From assembly GCF_900113965.1 (NCBI RefSeq), contig NZ_FORI01000003.1, forward strand, positions 1 through 64,000: 64,000 bases of DNA, in the 5' to 3' direction. Position 1 is the first letter of the stretch. Each line of letters opens with the position of its first letter. The translations under genes were made by a program, and so were the position numbers. This stretch comes from Treponema bryantii (GTDB lineage Bacteria; Spirochaetota; Spirochaetia; Treponematales; Treponemataceae). Of the stretch, positions 24,375 through 32,799 are shown piece by piece. The notes below the pieces were generated by a model. That model worked only from the letters and a program-made list of their open reading frames with translations. It was not told the DNA's origin and ran no database searches.

Positions 24375-24917
24375 TTGGCATACGTGAATAACAATAACAA
24401 CAACAAAAACGGTCAGAGAATCAATGAAATGATTCGCGTCCGCGAGGTTCGTCTTATCGATGACGAGGGAAATCAGTTAGGCATCGTTGCGACACAGGAA
24501 GCCCTCAAAATGGCTAAAGACAGAGACTTGGATCTTGTTGAAGTTTCACCAAATGCTAACCCACCGGTTTGTAAAATACTTGATTATGGCAAATACAAGT
24601 TCGAACAGGAAAAAAAGCTCCGTGATTCCAAGAAGAACCAGAAAGTATTAAAGTTGAAGGAAATCCGTATGCAGCCAAAAATCGGCTCTGGAGATCTTGA
24701 TACAAAAGCCAAACATATACAGGAATTTCTTGACGAGGGTGATAAGGTTAAGGTTACAATCCGTTTCCGCGGACGTGAACTTGCCCACACTGAACTCGGC
24801 TATGACGTTCTGAATGAGGTGTTAAAGCGACTTACCTCGGCGTACAACATTGATAAGCCTGCCGCAATGGACGGTAGAAACATGTCAATGACAATCTCAG
24901 CAAAAGCCGCAAAATAA
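24375..24917 (+). CDS. infC: Translation initiation factor IF-3
   Basis: About 180 aa. IF-3 binds the 30S subunit, blocks premature 50S joining and checks start codons. The family signatures [35 protein letters not shown] and the C-terminal domain are complete. I place the start at TTG 24375, 4 nt after AGGAGG (24365-24370). The in-frame GTG 24348 is inside a small hairpin and upstream of that ribosome site. A non-ATG start is typical of infC, since IF-3 discriminates against such codons and so limits its own synthesis. The N-terminus has a run of asparagines. It is first in an operon with rpmI and rplT. Confidence 0.95.
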   Translation: MAYVNNNNNNKNGQRINEMIRVREVRLIDDEGNQLGIVATQEALKMAKDRDLDLVEVSPNANPPVCKILDYGKYKFEQEKKLRDSKKNQKVLKLKEIRMQPKIGSGDLDTKAKHIQEFLDEGDKVKVTIRFRGRELAHTELGYDVLNEVLKRLTSAYNIDKPAAMDGRNMSMTISAKAAK

Positions 24918-24928
24918 GGGGTTTAGAA

Positions 24929-25129
24929 ATGCCTAAGATGAAGACAAAGAAGTCAGCAGCAAAGAGATACTCTCTTACTGGAACTGGCAAAGTTAAGCAC
25001 AAGAAGCAGAACCTTCGTCATATTTTGACAAAACGTTCTCCTAAGAGAAAGAGAAATCTTCGCGCTGCAGGTTATGTAGCAGAAGCAGATGCAAAGAAAA
25101 TCAGAAAGCAGATGCTTCCTTACGGTTAA
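24929..25129 (+). CDS. rpmI: 50S ribosomal protein L35
   Basis: A 66-aa basic protein starting [14 protein letters not shown], with [20 protein letters not shown] and the [12 protein letters not shown] segment, all typical of bL35. It lies 11 nt after infC and 12 nt before rplT, in the standard infC-rpmI-rplT order. Confidence 0.98.
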   Translation: MPKMKTKKSAAKRYSLTGTGKVKHKKQNLRHILTKRSPKRKRNLRAAGYVAEADAKKIRKQMLPYG

Positions 25130-25141
25130 TAGGAGTTTAAG

Positions 25142-25501
25142 ATGTCAAGAGCAATAGACGGAACAAAAAGAAAGAATCGCCGTGTAAAGATCCTCAAGCT
25201 TGCTAAGGGTTTCCGTGGCGACAGAAAGTCAAACTACAAACCAGCTAAAGACGCTGTAACAAAAGCACTTGGTCACGCATATGTAGACCGCCGCGACAGA
25301 AAACATGAATTCCGCACTCTCTGGATTGCACGTATTAACGCTGCTGTTCGTGAAGAAGGAATGACATATTCACAGTTCATCAACGGAGTTAACAAGGCCG
25401 GAATTAAGTTGAACCGCAAGGCTCTCTCAAACATGGCTATTGAAGACCCAGTTGCATTCAAGGCTGTTGTTGAAGCAGCTAAGAAAGCTGTACAGGCTTA
25501 A
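25142..25501 (+). CDS. rplT: 50S ribosomal protein L20
   Basis: A 119-aa bL20, needed early in large-subunit assembly. The conserved run [18 protein letters not shown] and the later [20 protein letters not shown] and [13 protein letters not shown] are present. In other bacteria L20 represses its own operon by binding the leader or the rpmI region; I see no obvious L20-site mimic here by eye. A TAGGAG ribosome site precedes the ATG. Confidence 0.98.
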   Translation: MSRAIDGTKRKNRRVKILKLAKGFRGDRKSNYKPAKDAVTKALGHAYVDRRDRKHEFRTLWIARINAAVREEGMTYSQFINGVNKAGIKLNRKALSNMAIEDPVAFKAVVEAAKKAVQA

Positions 25502-25513
25502 GGAAGTTTGTAA

Positions 25514-26044
25514 ATGATTTCACTCGATCAGGTTTATCTTCTTGAACAAAAGGTTGAAAGTGCTGTTGCAAAAATCCAACAGCTGCAGGCAGAAAACGAT
25601 GCTCTGCGCAATAAATGTGCTGAGCTCACAAATGCGTTATCTGTTAAGTCGGAGCAACTTACATCTTTTGAGTCAGATCAGAGCCAGATCGAGAACGGAA
25701 TCAAAAAGGCGCTTGATCGTCTTAATTCAATCGAAAACTCAGTTTTAAAAACTGCTGCACAGATTAATCAGGACGGTCAGGCTGCTAAACCTGCTGCACA
25801 GGCACCAGTTACACCACAGCCTGCAGTTCAGAACACACCTGCCCCACAGGCAGAAACACCAAAACCGGTTCAGGCTCCAGTTCAGAGCACACCAAGCTTC
25901 AATACAATGGAAACAGTTCCACAGACACAGGTAAATAAAGAACCGGAAGAAACCACAGAAAACATTCCTGATCAGATTTTCGAAGAAGAAATTGATACAC
26001 AGGAAGATGACAATCACGACGGCTTAGGCTTTGATATTTTCTAA
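25514..26044 (+). CDS. Coiled-coil protein with Pro/Gln-rich tail, ZapB-like
   Basis: A 176-aa protein. The first 85 residues are a heptad-patterned coiled coil (LLEQKVESAVAKIQQLQAEN). The middle is Pro/Gln/Ala-rich and probably disordered, and the end is acidic and finishes DGLGFDIF. The coiled coil followed directly by a ZapA-family gene recalls the ZapB/ZapA division pair, so a role around FtsZ is plausible but unproven. It follows rplT by 12 nt with AAGGAAG as ribosome site and is probably part of the ribosomal operon. Confidence 0.8.
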   Translation: MISLDQVYLLEQKVESAVAKIQQLQAENDALRNKCAELTNALSVKSEQLTSFESDQSQIENGIKKALDRLNSIENSVLKTAAQINQDGQAAKPAAQAPVTPQPAVQNTPAPQAETPKPVQAPVQSTPSFNTMETVPQTQVNKEPEETTENIPDQIFEEEIDTQEDDNHDGLGFDIF

Positions 26045-26059
26045 TTTATAATTTTTCCA

Positions 26060-26374
26060 ATGGGTAAACTTAAAATTGAAATGCTTGGAACTTCTTTTAC
26101 AATCCAGGCAAATGAAGATAACGAATATCTCGAAAAGCTTTTAGGCTACTACAAAAGAATCACAGAAGACGTAAATAAAATCGATTCAATCAAAAATCCT
26201 CTTCAGACTGCAATTCTTTCCGGCATTATGATTTGTGATGAACTTTACAAAGAAAAGCAGGCAAAAGTTGCAATGGAAAACGGCGAATATGTTCCTGTTG
26301 AAAATGACATGGACACTCTCGAAATTGAACGCCGCACTCAAAATATGATTGAAAAAATCGACAAGGTACTCTAG
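26060..26374 (+). CDS. zapA: ZapA-family cell division protein
   Basis: A 104-aa protein with the ZapA pattern: an N-terminal beta hairpin (LKIEMLGTSFTIQANEDNEYL), then helices (KLLGYYKRITEDVNKIDSI, PLQTAILSGIMICDELYKEK) and a coiled tail. ZapA crosslinks FtsZ filaments at the septum. TATAAT (26047-26052) ends 7 nt before the ATG and no Shine-Dalgarno is present, so it could have its own leaderless transcript besides read-through from rplT. Confidence 0.82.
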   Translation: MGKLKIEMLGTSFTIQANEDNEYLEKLLGYYKRITEDVNKIDSIKNPLQTAILSGIMICDELYKEKQAKVAMENGEYVPVENDMDTLEIERRTQNMIEKIDKVL

Positions 26375-26376
26375 CG

Positions 26377-26880
26377 TTGGATAATCCTGAAAACAAAATC
26401 ACTATATGGGTAGATGCAGATTCCTGCCCTTCTCTTGTAAGAACTCACGCTGTAAAAATGGGAAACAGACTCGGTCTTAAAACTGTGTTTGCGGCCAATA
26501 AAAAGATTGGCTGTGACGCTGCGGCGGGGCCTTATGAAATGGCGGTTTGTGGCAGCGAGAAAGACGCGGCGGATAATTATATTTTTGAACACTGTAAGTC
26601 TTGCGATCTCGTAATTACTCGGGATATTGTTTTTGCAGACCGTTTAGTAGAACGCGGCATTTGTACAATTAACGACCGCGGCGTAGAGTTTACCCGTGAA
26701 ATGATAAAAGAACGTCTTTCCATAAGCGACTTTGACAGACAGCTTGCAGAAATCGGTTTAGTAAAACATTTTCACGAAGGATATGATAAAAAAAAGTTCG
26801 CGGAATTCGCGAACTCTTTTGATAAGGTTATTCACAGATTAATTAATCTTCAGGCTCGTCAGGATAAGCCATCTGAATAG
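26377..26880 (+). CDS. YaiI/YqxD (DUF188) family protein
   Basis: A 167-aa PIN-like protein of the UPF0178/DUF188 family. WVDADSCPSLVR, DLVITRDIVFADRL and the later NDRGVEFT and IKERLSISDFDRQLAE match family blocks, whose acidic residues suggest metal-dependent nuclease chemistry; the biological role is not established. It begins at TTG 26377, 2 nt after zapA, with AAGG upstream; no earlier ATG is available. Its 3' end overlaps the convergent HD-GYP gene by 38 bp. Confidence 0.88.
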   Translation: MDNPENKITIWVDADSCPSLVRTHAVKMGNRLGLKTVFAANKKIGCDAAAGPYEMAVCGSEKDAADNYIFEHCKSCDLVITRDIVFADRLVERGICTINDRGVEFTREMIKERLSISDFDRQLAEIGLVKHFHEGYDKKKFAEFANSFDKVIHRLINLQARQDKPSE

Positions 26881-28090
26881 AACAGATTCGGTCTTTAACC
26901 TGCATAAAGGCCATTACAACCTCAGGGTCAAACTGTGTACCTGAATTGTTCAGGATTTCAGTAAAGGCATCTTCAATTGTCCATGCTTCCTTATAACATC
27001 TCTTATGGCTTAAAGCATCAAAAACATCAGCAACTGCTACAATACGTGCAGAAAGAGGAATATCTTTTCCGCTTAAAGGTTCTGTAATTGGAACGATACC
27101 ATCTTTTACAGAGAATTCACTCAAAGAAATCTTTCCAGGGTATCCTGAAGCACCACCATCCCAGCGGTCATGGTGATGAAGAGCAACTTCCTGAGACATT
27201 ACATCAAGCAGAGACTCAGGTGGCTCAAAAAGCTGTGCACCAATACAAGTGTGGCCCTTCATAATATTACGCTCTTCGTCTGTAAAACGAGGAAAAGCTT
27301 TTTTAAGAATTACATCAGAAATACCAACTTTTCCAACATCATGGAACTTTGCAGCAATCTTAAGATTATCGCGGTAACGATGAATTTCTGCTTCAGGAAT
27401 ATTATGATTGAAAGCCCAGCGGTCATAAATTTCAAGTGAGTAAGAAGAAACACGTTCAATATGTGGATATGTTTCTTTTGGATCACGGAACTCAGACATC
27501 TTGAGCATACGCTTTACCATGTTTGCAGTAAGGTATGCGTGTTGTAAAGCCTGAACTGCACTTGAAGCAAAGTGTGCAATGAGCATTTCTGCATTTTCAT
27601 CAAATGCAATAATATTGCCATCTGCATCCTTTGCGTTGATAATCTGAAGCACACCAAGAAGGTTTCCGTTAGCCATCTTGAGTGGCAGTGTATACATTGA
27701 TTTTGTGCGGTAATCAGTTGTAAGGTCTGAATTCTTATTAAACTTATATGGCTTTGATTCAGAAATCTTATAGCAGTCTTTGATGTTCAAAGGCTTGCCG
27801 GAAATTGCAACATAACCACAAATCTGTTTTTCGTTTATTGGAAATGAGAAACTTGTATATGGAAGCTTTTCACCAGGTGCAAGTTCTTTAAGATGTGTAT
27901 CATTCTGTCCGTATTTAATTTTAAGTTTATCGCCTTCAACTACATAAATAGAACCAGCATCGGCATTGACAATCTTTCTTGTCTCAGTGAGAATGCGTTC
28001 AAGCAGAACGTCAACGTCCTGAATTTCTCCGAGTTCGCGCTCAATATCTATAATGCGCTGAAGTTTGTCTTCATGGTTAAGTTCACTCAT
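26843..28090 (-). CDS. GAF plus HD-GYP c-di-GMP phosphodiesterase
   Basis: A 415-aa cytoplasmic protein. The N-terminal GAF domain (about 20-185; ADAGSIYVVEG, KSMYTLPLKMANGNLLGVL) would bind a small ligand. The C-terminal HD-GYP domain has an intact catalytic set: FHDVGKVGIS (about 252), HTCIGAQLF, ALHHHDRWDGGASGYPG and IVAVADVFDALS. It should hydrolyse c-di-GMP to pGpG or GMP. CATAAT (28100-28105) lies 9 nt before the ATG with TTGATT 16 bp upstream and no Shine-Dalgarno, so it is a predicted leaderless gene. Confidence 0.93.
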   Translation of the reverse strand: MSELNHEDKLQRIIDIERELGEIQDVDVLLERILTETRKIVNADAGSIYVVEGDKLKIKYGQNDTHLKELAPGEKLPYTSFSFPINEKQICGYVAISGKPLNIKDCYKISESKPYKFNKNSDLTTDYRTKSMYTLPLKMANGNLLGVLQIINAKDADGNIIAFDENAEMLIAHFASSAVQALQHAYLTANMVKRMLKMSEFRDPKETYPHIERVSSYSLEIYDRWAFNHNIPEAEIHRYRDNLKIAAKFHDVGKVGISDVILKKAFPRFTDEERNIMKGHTCIGAQLFEPPESLLDVMSQEVALHHHDRWDGGASGYPGKISLSEFSVKDGIVPITEPLSGKDIPLSARIVAVADVFDALSHKRCYKEAWTIEDAFTEILNNSGTQFDPEVVMAFMQVKDRICSIQMAYPDEPED

Positions 28091-28099
28091 ATCTATTCT

Positions 28100-28127
28100 A
28101 TTATGAATGATAATAAAAAAAAATCAA
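28100..28127 (-). promoter_or_regulatory. Promoter of GAF-HD-GYP gene, predicted leaderless
   Basis: Minus-strand TTGATT (28122-28127), a 16-bp spacer and CATAAT (28100-28105), with the ATG 9 nt further on. Confidence 0.55.
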
Positions 28128-28144
28128 GGCTTTAGGTGTGATTT

Positions 28145-28996
28145 TTAAATCGTTTTTTCTTTTCTGATTATTGAAAAATAAATTGGACCTGCCCCATTCT
28201 GCTGATCTGGCATAATCATATAACCATATTTTGTCTTTTCAAAACCAGGCAAACTGATATCTGCAAAGTCAGAAATCTCAGAAATATCCGGTGAAGGTTC
28301 AATGAGAGTAAAGGCATCTCCTTCTTTATTAAACTTTTTGTAGAGACGCTCTATCATTCCATCATTTTCATCCGGACACAAAGCACAGGTTGAATATAAA
28401 AGGATTCCACCAGCAGAAAGAAGACGATAAGCCGAAGAAAGCAAAGCCCACTGCTCTGTCGTTACAGTTTTTATTCTGGATGGTGACCAGGAATTAAGAT
28501 ATTTTGGATCTGCAATTACGTGGCGTTCAGAAGAACACGGGGCATCAAGAAGAATGCGGTCAAAACATTCGCTTTGTCTTGTACACCAGGTAGCTCCGTC
28601 ACTGCAGGAAGTTTTTACACGTTCTGAAATTGAAGTAGGAAGGCAGGTTTCTACAACTACGGCAAGTCTATGTTTTCTTTCCGGAGAACGTTCATTTGAA
28701 GAAAGGTGCGCATCTTCTGGCATTCGCGAAGCAAGCACTAAAGTTTTACCACCCGGAGCTGCACACAAATCAAGAATATCAGAAGCACCTTCAAGGGGAA
28801 GACACAAAGCTGCAAGTACTGAAGCACTGTCCAGAAAGTATGATTTTTCTGCTCCAGTAACATGATATTCAACTGAGCTTCCCTCGCCTGCAAACGCTTC
28901 CTTTAATTTATCCCAGCGTTCACCATAGAGGCCTTTATAATACTCTTCAAAACCTTCTGCACCAAAAAGTTTTGTTTTAGCGGATTCCTGCTTCAT
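28145..28996 (-). CDS. RNA m5C methyltransferase (RsmB/RsmF/NOL1 family)
   Basis: A 283-aa SAM-dependent cytosine-5 methyltransferase. ILDLCAAPGGKTLVLASRM is the SAM motif, DRILLDAPCSSERHVI carries one active cysteine, and LLYSTCALCPDENDGMIERL carries the second. Both cysteines are needed for catalysis and release in this family. It lacks the long C-terminal extension of RsmF, so the target (rRNA or tRNA) is uncertain. It overlaps the end of the upstream nagZ-like gene by 20 bp, indicating coupling. Confidence 0.9.
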   Translation of the reverse strand: MKQESAKTKLFGAEGFEEYYKGLYGERWDKLKEAFAGEGSSVEYHVTGAEKSYFLDSASVLAALCLPLEGASDILDLCAAPGGKTLVLASRMPEDAHLSSNERSPERKHRLAVVVETCLPTSISERVKTSCSDGATWCTRQSECFDRILLDAPCSSERHVIADPKYLNSWSPSRIKTVTTEQWALLSSAYRLLSAGGILLYSTCALCPDENDGMIERLYKKFNKEGDAFTLIEPSPDISEISDFADISLPGFEKTKYGYMIMPDQQNGAGPIYFSIIRKEKTI

Positions 28997-30179
28997 CTAT
29001 TAAACCTGCATTGAGTTTGTATTTAATGATACGCGTAACAGCAGCATCAATCTTAGCGGCAAAATCTGAATCCTGCTTTGCCTTGCTGTAAAGAACTTTT
29101 CCGGCCTTTGCAAAGCGTTTTTCAGAAATCATAATACAGTCTACACCCGCTTCTACCGCACTGCAAGCGGCAACTTCCGGAGGATATCCGTTATCTGCAA
29201 GAGCGCCCATAAAAATATCATCTGAAAAAATCAATCCTTCATAACCATATTCATTACGAAGAATATCGGTTACCCAGACTTTGGAAAGACATGCCGGCAC
29301 TCCATCATCAATTGCAGAAGTTCGTGCATGAGACATAAGAACTGCTGCAGGCTCAAGCTTTACCAGTTCCTTAAATGAAATAATACTCTTCTCAAGTTCT
29401 GATTTTGAAAGTTTGATTTCCGGAAGTCCTGTATGAGGGTCGGTATTTGTATTTCCAGGAAAGTGCTTTAATACTGTTGCAATTCCGTGATTCTCATAAG
29501 CGTTGATGCAGGCAGTACCATAGCGGATTACTTTTTCTACATCACCAAAGCTGCGGCCATCAAGAAACTCTGCATTATCTTCTGTACAAACTTCTACTAC
29601 AGGAGCCAGGTTCATATCAAAACCAAGAGCTTTCATTGATTCCGCCTGTTGCGTATAAAGGCTGTAAGTTTCTGAAATATCATAAGTTTGAGCGACATTC
29701 TCATTAGACGGAAGCGCAGGATTAAGCTTTTTAAGTCTGTTTACCCAGCCGCCTTCCTGATCTACTGAAAGATATGGCTGAATATTTTTATACTCATCAC
29801 AATAAATTCTGATTGAATCAATATAAGTTTTCATCTGCTCCGGTGTCTGAGCAATATTATAAGAAAAGAAAATATAACCGCCGGCAATAAGAGGAGTATC
29901 ATCCTTAGTTCCATTCATTGCCCCAACAGTTTCATAAGAACGAAAACTAACGTTTCCTTCAAGATTTTCAATAAACATCTGAGCAATCTTCTGCTCCAGC
30001 GGCATACGTTCCACATAGCGCTGAATTGCAGCTTCACGTTCTTTCTTTATTTGATCTATATAAGTCTGAGTAACCATCGCCGCCTGATGCTGACGTATTT
30101 CTTTTTTGGTCTGCTTGTCTGTACAGGAAGTGAAAAGAATTAAGATGATTAAAGTTAATACCCACCATTTTTTTTTCAT
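28977..30179 (-). CDS. GH3 beta-N-acetylhexosaminidase-like lipoprotein
   Basis: A 400-aa protein with a lipoprotein signal peptide (lipobox LFTSC, Cys at about 19), so it is probably anchored at the inner or outer membrane. The GH3 (NagZ-type) barrel has DQEGGWVNRL, KHFPGNTNTDPHTGLPEI (the His/Asp acid-base loop) and GLIFSDDIFMGAL with the catalytic aspartate nucleophile. NagZ removes N-acetylglucosamine from peptidoglycan muropeptides; the exported lipoprotein form suggests wall trimming or chitin-type sugar use. TATAAT (30188-30193) lies 8 nt before the ATG with no ribosome site. Confidence 0.9.
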   Translation of the reverse strand: MKKKWWVLTLIILILFTSCTDKQTKKEIRQHQAAMVTQTYIDQIKKEREAAIQRYVERMPLEQKIAQMFIENLEGNVSFRSYETVGAMNGTKDDTPLIAGGYIFFSYNIAQTPEQMKTYIDSIRIYCDEYKNIQPYLSVDQEGGWVNRLKKLNPALPSNENVAQTYDISETYSLYTQQAESMKALGFDMNLAPVVEVCTEDNAEFLDGRSFGDVEKVIRYGTACINAYENHGIATVLKHFPGNTNTDPHTGLPEIKLSKSELEKSIISFKELVKLEPAAVLMSHARTSAIDDGVPACLSKVWVTDILRNEYGYEGLIFSDDIFMGALADNGYPPEVAACSAVEAGVDCIMISEKRFAKAGKVLYSKAKQDSDFAAKIDAAVTRIIKYKLNAGLIDEAGIR

Positions 30180-30226
30180 ATATTTCTATTATATCAACAA
30201 CTTAGTTTTTATGGAATTCTGGGGAT

Positions 30227-30366
30227 ACAGAAAAAAGCGGAGCAGAAAACACGCCCTCGAAACATTTGGTGCCGATACTGAAAATCTGTCCTCGCGAAAA
30301 ATACAGAGCGAAGCGTCGAGGCACCTCGGTTTCGAGGGATGTTTTCTGCGGGAGCATTTTTTCTGT
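30227..30366 (-). repeat. Structured repeat family A, copy A3 (reverse orientation)
   Basis: Read on the minus strand it has the same plan as A1 and A2. Outer arms ACAGAAAAAA/TTTTTTCTGT (30227-30236, 30357-30366) pair perfectly. The bulges contain CTCCCG (complement of 30349-30354) and CTCCG (complement of 30238-30242). An inner stem of about 20 bp joins 30243-30263 with 30329-30348. The centre matches A2, including the complements of CGAGGACAGA (30285-30294), TCTGT (30303-30307) and CCTCG (30317-30321). Unlike A1 and A2 it has no family B partner. It lies between two divergent genes, close to both their promoters. Confidence 0.78.
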
Positions 30367-30380
30367 GTAAACTGAAGTAT

Positions 30381-30409
30381 TTGTATAATCTACTGTTATT
30401 CTATATAAT
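30381..30409 (+). promoter_or_regulatory. Promoter of SDR gene, predicted leaderless
   Basis: TTGTAT (30381-30386), a 17-bp spacer and TATAAT (30404-30409). The ATG at 30418 is 8 nt after the -10. The string TATAATAGAAATATATG also occurs before the divergent nagZ-like gene, so the two promoters mirror each other. Confidence 0.6.
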
Positions 30410-30417
30410 AGAAATAT

Positions 30418-31242
30418 ATGAAACGTATTGCCATAGTTACAGGCGCCAGTTCGGGACTGGGAGAAGAATTTACTCGTCAGGTAGTTGCAAATTATCATTA
30501 TGATGAAATCTGGATAATTGCCAGACGCAGCGAAAAGCTCGAGTCCCTTGCTAAAGAATTAAACTCTACCCAAAACTTTAATACTGTTCGCCCTGTAGTT
30601 ATGGATGTTGCGGGAAAAGAAGGCGTAAACAGACTCAAAGCTTTTATTGAAGCCGAAGAGGAACAGCTTCATAAAATTGAAAGCGGAATCGAAATCGGCT
30701 TACTTATCAATAATGCAGGTTTTGGAACTTATGGTCCGTTTGAAGAAACACCAATAGACCGTCAGATGGACATGATTGAGTTGAACTGTACTACAGTTAC
30801 AGGAATCTGTGGAATCGTTCTTCCATATCTCACAAAAGACTCTGTGATTATTAACACCGCATCACTTGCAGCATTCTTACCACTTGGAAACTTTGCAGTT
30901 TATGGAGCGACAAAAGCCTACGTTCTGAACTTCTCTGTAGCACTTGCCGCAGAACTTCACGACAAAGGAATTAAGGTTTGTGCATTATGCCCGGGTTCTG
31001 TAAGTACAGAGTTTGCAAACGTAGCATCAAACGGAGCACGCCGTGAAGTAAAAGGTGGCATTCCACCACGCAAGGTTGTAGCTCAGTGTTTGAAACGCGC
31101 ATTTAAGGATAAACGCTTATCGCTTTATCGTCCAAAATGGCGTATAACTGCGTTTATGAGTCGTTTCGTAGGTAGATATTTAGGAGCGAGATATACTTAT
31201 TTATACAACAAGAGACCTTACAAACAGAATGACACAATATAA
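30418..31242 (+). CDS. Short-chain dehydrogenase/reductase
   Basis: A 274-aa classical SDR. TGASSGLGEEF is the nucleotide-binding TGxxxGxG motif, INNAG the structural NNAG motif, INTASLAAF holds the catalytic serine, and YGATK is the YxxxK active site. CPGSVSTEF follows as usual. The basic C-terminus (RFVGRYLGARYTYLYNKRPY) is typical of DltE/YqjQ-like short-chain reductases of unknown substrate. It lies 9 nt upstream of pncB and probably shares its transcript. Confidence 0.9.
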   Translation: MKRIAIVTGASSGLGEEFTRQVVANYHYDEIWIIARRSEKLESLAKELNSTQNFNTVRPVVMDVAGKEGVNRLKAFIEAEEEQLHKIESGIEIGLLINNAGFGTYGPFEETPIDRQMDMIELNCTTVTGICGIVLPYLTKDSVIINTASLAAFLPLGNFAVYGATKAYVLNFSVALAAELHDKGIKVCALCPGSVSTEFANVASNGARREVKGGIPPRKVVAQCLKRAFKDKRLSLYRPKWRITAFMSRFVGRYLGARYTYLYNKRPYKQNDTI

Positions 31243-31251
31243 GGAATAATT

Positions 31252-32697
31252 ATGAATATGATTACCAGTGCACTTTTTACAGATTTTTATGAACTTACAA
31301 TGGCTCAGGGCTATTGGAAAGATAACATGAATCAGGAAGTAGTTTTTGATATGTTCTTCCGAAGAAATCCATTCAACGGCGGATTTTCTATTCTTGCCGG
31401 AAATGAAACTTTGATGGACGTAATCACTAACTTCCGTTTCAGTGAAGATGATATTAAATATCTTGCTGATCAGAAAATCTTTGAACAGGGCTTCCTTGAC
31501 TATCTTAAAGATTTCCATTTTACAGGTGATCTTTATACCATGGATGAAGGAACTGTTATCTTCCCTCAAGAGCCTCTTGTACGCATTCATGCAAATCTTA
31601 TTGAAGCACAGATTCTCGAAGCTCTTGTTTTGAATCACGTAAACTTCCAGAGTCTTATTGCTACAAAAACTGCCCGCATCTGGCTTGCTTCTAAAAAAGC
31701 ACCTATTATGGAATTTGGTCTTCGCCGTGCACAGGGACCAGATGGTGGAATGAGCGCAACCCGTGCTTCATACATCGGTGGTGCAGCTGGTACTTCAAAT
31801 ACACTCGCCGGAAAAGAATACGGCATTCCTGTAATGGGAACTATGGCACACTCATGGATTATGTCTCACTCTTCTGAGCTTGAAGCATTCCGTGATTATG
31901 CAAAAATCTATCCACAGAATTCAGTTTTCCTTATTGATACTTATGATACTTTGAAATCTGGTATTAAGAACGCAATCATTGCTGGTGGCGAACTTGTTGA
32001 AAAAGGATATAACTTTGGTGTTCGCCTTGACTCTGGAGATATTTCTTACCTCACACGCGAAGTTCGTAAAGAACTTGACCGCGCAGGTTATCCTCAGGCA
32101 AAAATCAGCGTATCAAACGAACTTACAGAAGAAATCATTACAACTCTTGTTGCAAGCGGTGCTCCAATCAACAGCTGGGGTGTTGGTACTCACATGGTTA
32201 CTGGTGGAAATGAATCTTCATTCACTGGTGTTTACAAGCTTGCAGCCCGTCATGACAAGGCTACAAATCAGATGGTTCCAGCAATGAAGTTCTCTGATAA
32301 TCCTGCAAAAACTACAAACCCTGGAATCAAAAACGTTTATCGTCTTTATGATGAAAACGGAATGGCTCTTGCTGATATTCTTTCTCTTGAAAATGAAACA
32401 CTCGAGGAAGGAAAAGAATACCGCTACTACCACCCGATGGTAGACTACCGCCAGTTTACATGCAAGGCTGCAAAGGTAGAACCACTTTTGAAAAAGAGAC
32501 TCGAAAAGGGTCAGCGTGTAACTCCTCGCCTTCCAGACAGCGAACAGCTTAAAATCAGCCGCACAACAATGCAGAGCCAGCTCGAAAGCTTCGATGAGTC
32601 TTATAAGAGAATCTTAAATCCTCATATCTACAAGGTTTCTCTCACTGAGAAGTTGATGGAACTTAAGAAAGATTTTATTGAGAAGAATATCAGGTAA
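31252..32697 (+). CDS. pncB: Nicotinate phosphoribosyltransferase
   Basis: A 481-aa enzyme converting nicotinate and PRPP to nicotinate mononucleotide in NAD salvage. ALFTDFYELTMAQGYW is the classical start; EFGLRRAQGPDGGMSATRAS and GTMAHSWIMS, with the autophosphorylated histidine, are present. FGVRLDSGDISYL and SNELTEEII follow in order. The length and C-terminal domain fit the bacterial PncB2-like group. AAGGA precedes the ATG. Two family D repeats fill the gap after it. Confidence 0.97.
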   Translation: MNMITSALFTDFYELTMAQGYWKDNMNQEVVFDMFFRRNPFNGGFSILAGNETLMDVITNFRFSEDDIKYLADQKIFEQGFLDYLKDFHFTGDLYTMDEGTVIFPQEPLVRIHANLIEAQILEALVLNHVNFQSLIATKTARIWLASKKAPIMEFGLRRAQGPDGGMSATRASYIGGAAGTSNTLAGKEYGIPVMGTMAHSWIMSHSSELEAFRDYAKIYPQNSVFLIDTYDTLKSGIKNAIIAGGELVEKGYNFGVRLDSGDISYLTREVRKELDRAGYPQAKISVSNELTEEIITTLVASGAPINSWGVGTHMVTGGNESSFTGVYKLAARHDKATNQMVPAMKFSDNPAKTTNPGIKNVYRLYDENGMALADILSLENETLEEGKEYRYYHPMVDYRQFTCKAAKVEPLLKKRLEKGQRVTPRLPDSEQLKISRTTMQSQLESFDESYKRILNPHIYKVSLTEKLMELKKDFIEKNIR

Positions 32698-32705
32698 CGA
32701 AGTCT

Positions 32706-32795
32706 GCGGTGGTTGAGTGACACGTAGTGTCGTATCGAAACCACCGCAGAACTCGATAATGGTGGTTTCGATACGCCTGCGGCTACTCAACCACC
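32706..32795. repeat. Family D palindromic repeats, pair D3a and D3b
   Basis: Two copies in opposite orientation: 32706-32747 (GCGGTGGTTGAG..TCGAAACCACCGC, with an internal GACACG/CGTGTC-type hairpin) and 32761-32795. They separate the convergent pncB and ttcA-like genes. Confidence 0.85.
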
Positions 32796-32799
32796 GTAT

